From Brachyhypopomus gauderio (taxonomy: Eukaryota; Chordata; Actinopteri; Gymnotiformes; Hypopomidae), in NCBI RefSeq assembly GCF_052324685.1, contig NC_135228.1, positions 14,876,420 to 14,940,419 on the forward strand: a stretch of 64,000 nucleotides of DNA, in the 5' to 3' direction. Below the pieces are notes generated by a model. The model was not told where the DNA came from. It ran no database searches and worked only from the letters and a program-made list of their open reading frames with translations. Below are positions 60,100 to 64,000 of the stretch, piece by piece. How positions within the stretch are numbered: position 1 is the stretch's first letter; each line of letters opens with the position of its first letter. A program made the translations under genes and the position numbers.

Positions 60100-61350
60100 T
60101 TTGGGCTTTCAAATGTGGGGAGAATGAGTTCACTACTCTCAATGTGTCAAATGTGTCATCGGTGTTGTTGGGTACGAGCTGTCCGAAGTCCACCGCACAA
60201 CCTTCAGCTAAGCTACCCAGCTAGCTCCGAGTACAGCAAGGCTGGCGAGCCCGGCTCGTCAAGTCATACTTTGTTAGCTGAAGCGAGCTGGTTTTGCGGC
60301 GTTTTAAGGGCGAGGACGTCCACTGGCCACGTCGAAGTCAACGAATGACTCTCCCGCTGGTTTACAGTGTGCCAGGCGTTAAACCGCGACAACCACCCGC
60401 AGATAAACTAGTCTGTACAGCCAGCAGGCTAACATGACCAGTTAACCAAGCTCGTCTAACTCACGTCAATCACTCACGGAGCCCTGAAGTAAAAACAAGG
60501 CTCGTCGGTACCGTCAATACTGGCAAAATACGGATGAGTCGCTAAAATAATAGCTAAAAGTAGCTAAAAGAATGGAGTGGGTTAGACGGGTTTCTCCTCG
60601 CCGCCGAGCCAACACGCTAGATAGGAAGAGCGTGTAAATCGAGTCCGGGGATTCAGTTAGGCCAGATGGGAAGTCCAGAGGGTCCCGGTTTACGTTAAAT
60701 GGAAATGTAAATGATCTGCAGATGTTGGTTCGCTGCACGTAACGGCACGTCCTCCTCAGCCGAAGCAGTAGTAGGCAAAGTTATCCGTGCAAAAAGAAGA
60801 GTCCAGGGTAGCAACGTTAGCCAGCTAACCGGCTAGCTAACGAGGATTCCCGTCTTAACGAAGCAAAGCAGACATCCGCGATGCTGGGACGAAAACGCGT
60901 AACGTTCGCCTCAGCATTACACACCGCGGCAGCTGCTGTTAACTCGGGTTTGTCGAGAGTGATTAGTAGCTGCGAGCTATCGAGTTAAGAGTCGTCGGGC
61001 ACAGATGTAATACTGTTGCCTTCATCGGCACAGCACCCCCGACTGCGCTGCCTCAAAATCACACCAACGTTTAACCACCTGCTAACTAACGTCGTTAGCT
61101 GACCGACTGACCTGAAGAGCTCCTTGGTGTTTTGTAATTTTGCCAGCTGTGACGAATTTTAAGAAGCGTTAAACCAGAGGTTTCGACAAAATGTGAAGGT
61201 TGTAAATCGTGATGCGGGCCGAATTAAATCTGTATGCAGACGCGAGGTGTCGTGTTGGGCGGCCACATATATCACTGCAGCGCCCGGACGCCACTGTTTG
61301 CGTTCAAGTGAGTAATGTGAAAACAGCCTTGAGATTTACTTCCGGTCGCA
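60100..61350 (-). promoter_or_regulatory. mark2 5'UTR and promoter region
   Basis: Upstream of the mark2 ATG, CpGs are frequent up to about 61,370, where the sequence turns AT-rich. An ETS-type CCGGAAGT (minus) lies at 61345-61338, typical near the TSS of CpG promoters. No in-frame coding exon is seen upstream. The exact TSS is unknown. Confidence 0.55.
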
Positions 61351-62570
61351 GCGTCGTGTTGTTTTAAAATAAAAGACACGTGAACCTCCTCTAAATATAT
61401 TCATGCATGCCCTTAACGATCTTCCTTCCCTGCAAATGCTTTTTAAAATATCATGTATGACCTCGATCATTTTATTAGCTCTACAGTTTCGTGCAGAAAA
61501 TTGTAATGCTTAAGCATTAAGTGGTCGCCCTCAAGTTCAGAGTCTTGATTATATTTATTACATCAGCATGCAAATCAACGGGAAGGAGAAAATAATTAAG
61601 ATACTTTTTCGTTTTTCAGAATAATACCACGGATGTATGCATATCAAGATCGATCTATGATGATCACTCTAATATGATCCTTAATAAGCCCTTAAGTGGT
61701 TAATGTATTTGTAAAAAATATTTAAAATACATATCGCAGTAACTTAAATTCTGTGCAAAATACTAGTGACGCTACCTACCGTCTCTGTTCACTGAAATTT
61801 TTCCTTGATTTTTCCTTGAGAAAATTTTCCTTGATGTAATCCTTTACAGTACAAATGTACTTCAGTTTGTAAGCTCAGTATACCAACACTGGACTAAAAA
61901 GTAAATTGAAATTCCTTCTGTTATGCATGCGAGCACTGTAGCCTGGCCAAGACCAGCTTATTCGGTCGCTTGGACCATCACTATTAATGCTGTTATTTAT
62001 GTTACTGTCCTTTTAATGTTGCTATTTGATCGTATTGTAGCAATATGCTTTGCTGCCATCTGTTGATACGTGGAATTCTGAAGGAAATGAAATCCATAGG
62101 ATATATAAAAAGTTGCCTATCTTAGATTTAATATTTTTAAGGTCAAAATATTTGTTATGCCATCTACGGGGAAAATCCAGAAACCATTCTCTCGTTTCTA
62201 AAAATACTTTAATTTGTAGAAATATCACTAGTGTTCAAATGTAAAAAGTCACTATACAAGACAAAAAAGTTACGTCTGTATTGACCTTCGTATGCTTCAG
62301 GTGGCCGTCTCCTGCTGAAACACACAAAGCGTAGCCTATGTATGATCTGAGAAAACAAACCAGAGGCTAAGTTAAAGTAAGACATAAAAATTACGAATAT
62401 CATTAGTCTATACATTTTTCTTAGACCACCAGATTTGGTAATGAACAAACAACTGAATTCATGGCAAATTGTGCTAATCGATAATTATTTGAGACGACTC
62501 AGAGCATAACCTGGTTAATAGCCAACTTAATATCCTCTACTACGAATCATATTTTCATATAGATAATTTT
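61351..62570. other. AT-rich intergenic DNA
   Basis: No gene or repeat recognised. Open frames are short and featureless. Confidence 0.5.
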
Positions 62571-62579
62571 CCATGCCTC

Positions 62580-62770
62580 TTTCGTTTATTCTGATTCCTA
62601 TTGGTCTTGAATGATGTCATCCACTTTTAAACCCCGCCTTCATCGCAGCATCCCCCACCCACCCCCACCCCCGGTGTTCTCTCTCCTCAGCACGCGCACA
62701 CTACACACGAGTGCACGCTGACGCGCGACTACATTCACGTTGTGCTGCTCGCTCATATAATCGACCGGTG
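62580..62770 (+). promoter_or_regulatory. possible plus-strand promoter
   Basis: A short array in promoter order: inverted CCAAT (TATTGG), a CRE-like TGATGTCATCC, a TATA-like TTTTAAA and a GC-rich CCCCGCC. A pyrimidine-rich initiator-like TCTCTCCTCAGC and CpG-bearing sequence follow. It would drive a gene lying mostly to the right of the window, or divergent from mark2. Confidence 0.3.
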
Positions 62771-64000
62771 ACAAAATGTTTTATATTCAGGATAAAAAAG
62801 CCCATCCTACATGTGTGAATTGAACGTAGACGGGGAAACATTTCTGCTGCTTATTTAAAAAAATATGAATTTCGTTCTTGCAGAGCATAAGAAAATGAAG
62901 CTAGTAATGTTTTCATGCATCGTAGAGGAATTGTCGCCAGAGAAGCACAGGGGTAAAAGTAATTAGAAATAATGACGATACACCGGATCTATCAAGTGTA
63001 ACGTAAGTATTTTTGATTTTTGTTTTATTTCAAGGCCTGCATGCAAAACCCACAATAACTATAGTTCCTTCGCCAAATTTTGCTTTCAGTAGACCAAAAA
63101 GGTACGACTTGACAGTAGCCACCTAGTTCTTTTATTTGTCGCAGGCCTTCATAGCGACACAGCCGTTCCTTATTGTGAAATATTTCTCTAGCCTGTGCAA
63201 CCGTTATACAAACAAGCGCATACGCGCTCTATCGGAAAAGCCTTCTCTCATCAGTTAGGCTGCACCACCGCTAGAACAGACATGCAGTTTCTTAGATTCA
63301 TCACGAGAAGACGAGTTCCAATGTTATAAGGCAGACAGGAAGAGAACCAGTTACCAGATCCTGGAAGAATACATCACGCATGATCTTATGTGACAGCGTG
63401 GCCTAACGACTCATTTTGTCAGTGGCACAGGTTCTGCGGAGAGCACCACTTTTTACACTTAAAGTTTTATTCGCGCTGTAAAACGATAATAATTTCACCG
63501 CATTGGATGCCTGAGCAAAACATTTTAATAAGAATGATCGAATATTCGTAACGGTCATTTTGCAAGGACAATCAGTTAGAGGAACAAAGGCCCAGTCGTG
63601 ATTACTGGTCACAAAAACCACCGCTTATTCCTTGCTGTGGTAGAAACTGACGGAGAAGCGTGAGCTGTGAGCGTAATGATGTGTGACGATGGCCCAAATC
63701 TTTTAATTTCCCTGTTTCTGCCTTATTTATCATAGGCATGTAGTATTTACGCTGTCTGATTGTTTTGTTATTCGTATAATATGAGGAACAATGATATAAT
63801 TCGCAAAGATTAAAACAATAAAACTGGCTGAACGGGTGAGCACGAGTGCCGATGTTAAGTATTGTATAGGCAGGCCTTTATCTGACGCAGGCTGTTTGTA
63901 CAGCGTGTTTAACAACGGATCACAGTGAAGTAGGCATGTTTCAAAACAACAGACGCGTTCAGGTTTAAGCGTCTTTTGGGGGAAATATATTTGCTGAAGA
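62771..64000. other. right flank, nothing firmly recognised
   Basis: AT-rich. A 33-codon frame from the ATG at 62865 contains MKLVMFSCIVEELSPEKHRG with a GTAAAA donor-like site inside it, so it could be a first exon, but I do not recognise the protein. Confidence 0.3.

Overview
The window is vertebrate nuclear DNA, almost certainly from a ray-finned (teleost) fish. The genes are split by GT-AG introns and encode vertebrate families. The DNA between them is AT-rich, full of long microsatellites, and carries fish-type repeats: a tRNA-derived SINE, an intact Tc1-like transposon, a hAT relic and a PIF/Harbinger-like MITE. I cannot name the species.

Layout from left to right. At 2.1-5.1 kb on the minus strand are the first two coding exons of a Na+/Ca2+ exchanger (SLC8A/NCX family); the rest of the gene lies beyond the left edge. 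From 5.1 to 21.3 kb is a gene-poor stretch of microsatellites, two minisatellites and CpG-rich patches, with a candidate non-coding first exon of the exchanger near 18.3 kb. At 22.3-23.1 kb on the plus strand is a complete three-exon BAD gene (BH3-only apoptosis regulator), followed at 24.4-25.0 kb by the MITE. From 25.1 to 32.3 kb is AT-rich spacer. At 32.4-33.4 kb on the minus strand is a two-RRM RNA-binding protein of the RBM14/RBM4 family, with its probable first exon and promoter near 34.9 kb. A tRNA-Val(CAC) gene follows at 35.2 kb and the Tc1-like element at 36.2-37.8 kb. From 38.9 to 60.1 kb on the minus strand is a MARK2-type Par-1 kinase that I reconstructed as 17 coding exons with all phases agreeing (2,271 nt, 756 aa). 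Its CpG-containing promoter is at about 60.1-61.35 kb. The last 2.6 kb holds a possible plus-strand promoter but no recognised gene.

The genes do not form one pathway. BAD, RBM14/RBM4 and MARK2 all lie in human 11q13, so this looks like a conserved-synteny block, with the exchanger as its left neighbour here. BAD and MARK2 are both phosphoprotein partners of 14-3-3, but this is no evidence of a functional cluster.

I found no sign of a new molecular system. The observations most worth a second look are an intron that splits the calcium-binding domain of the exchanger, an apparently intact Tc1 transposase with perfect outer inverted repeats, a GC-AG intron and a tandem-CAG acceptor in mark2, and a hAT element sitting inside a (TA)n tract.
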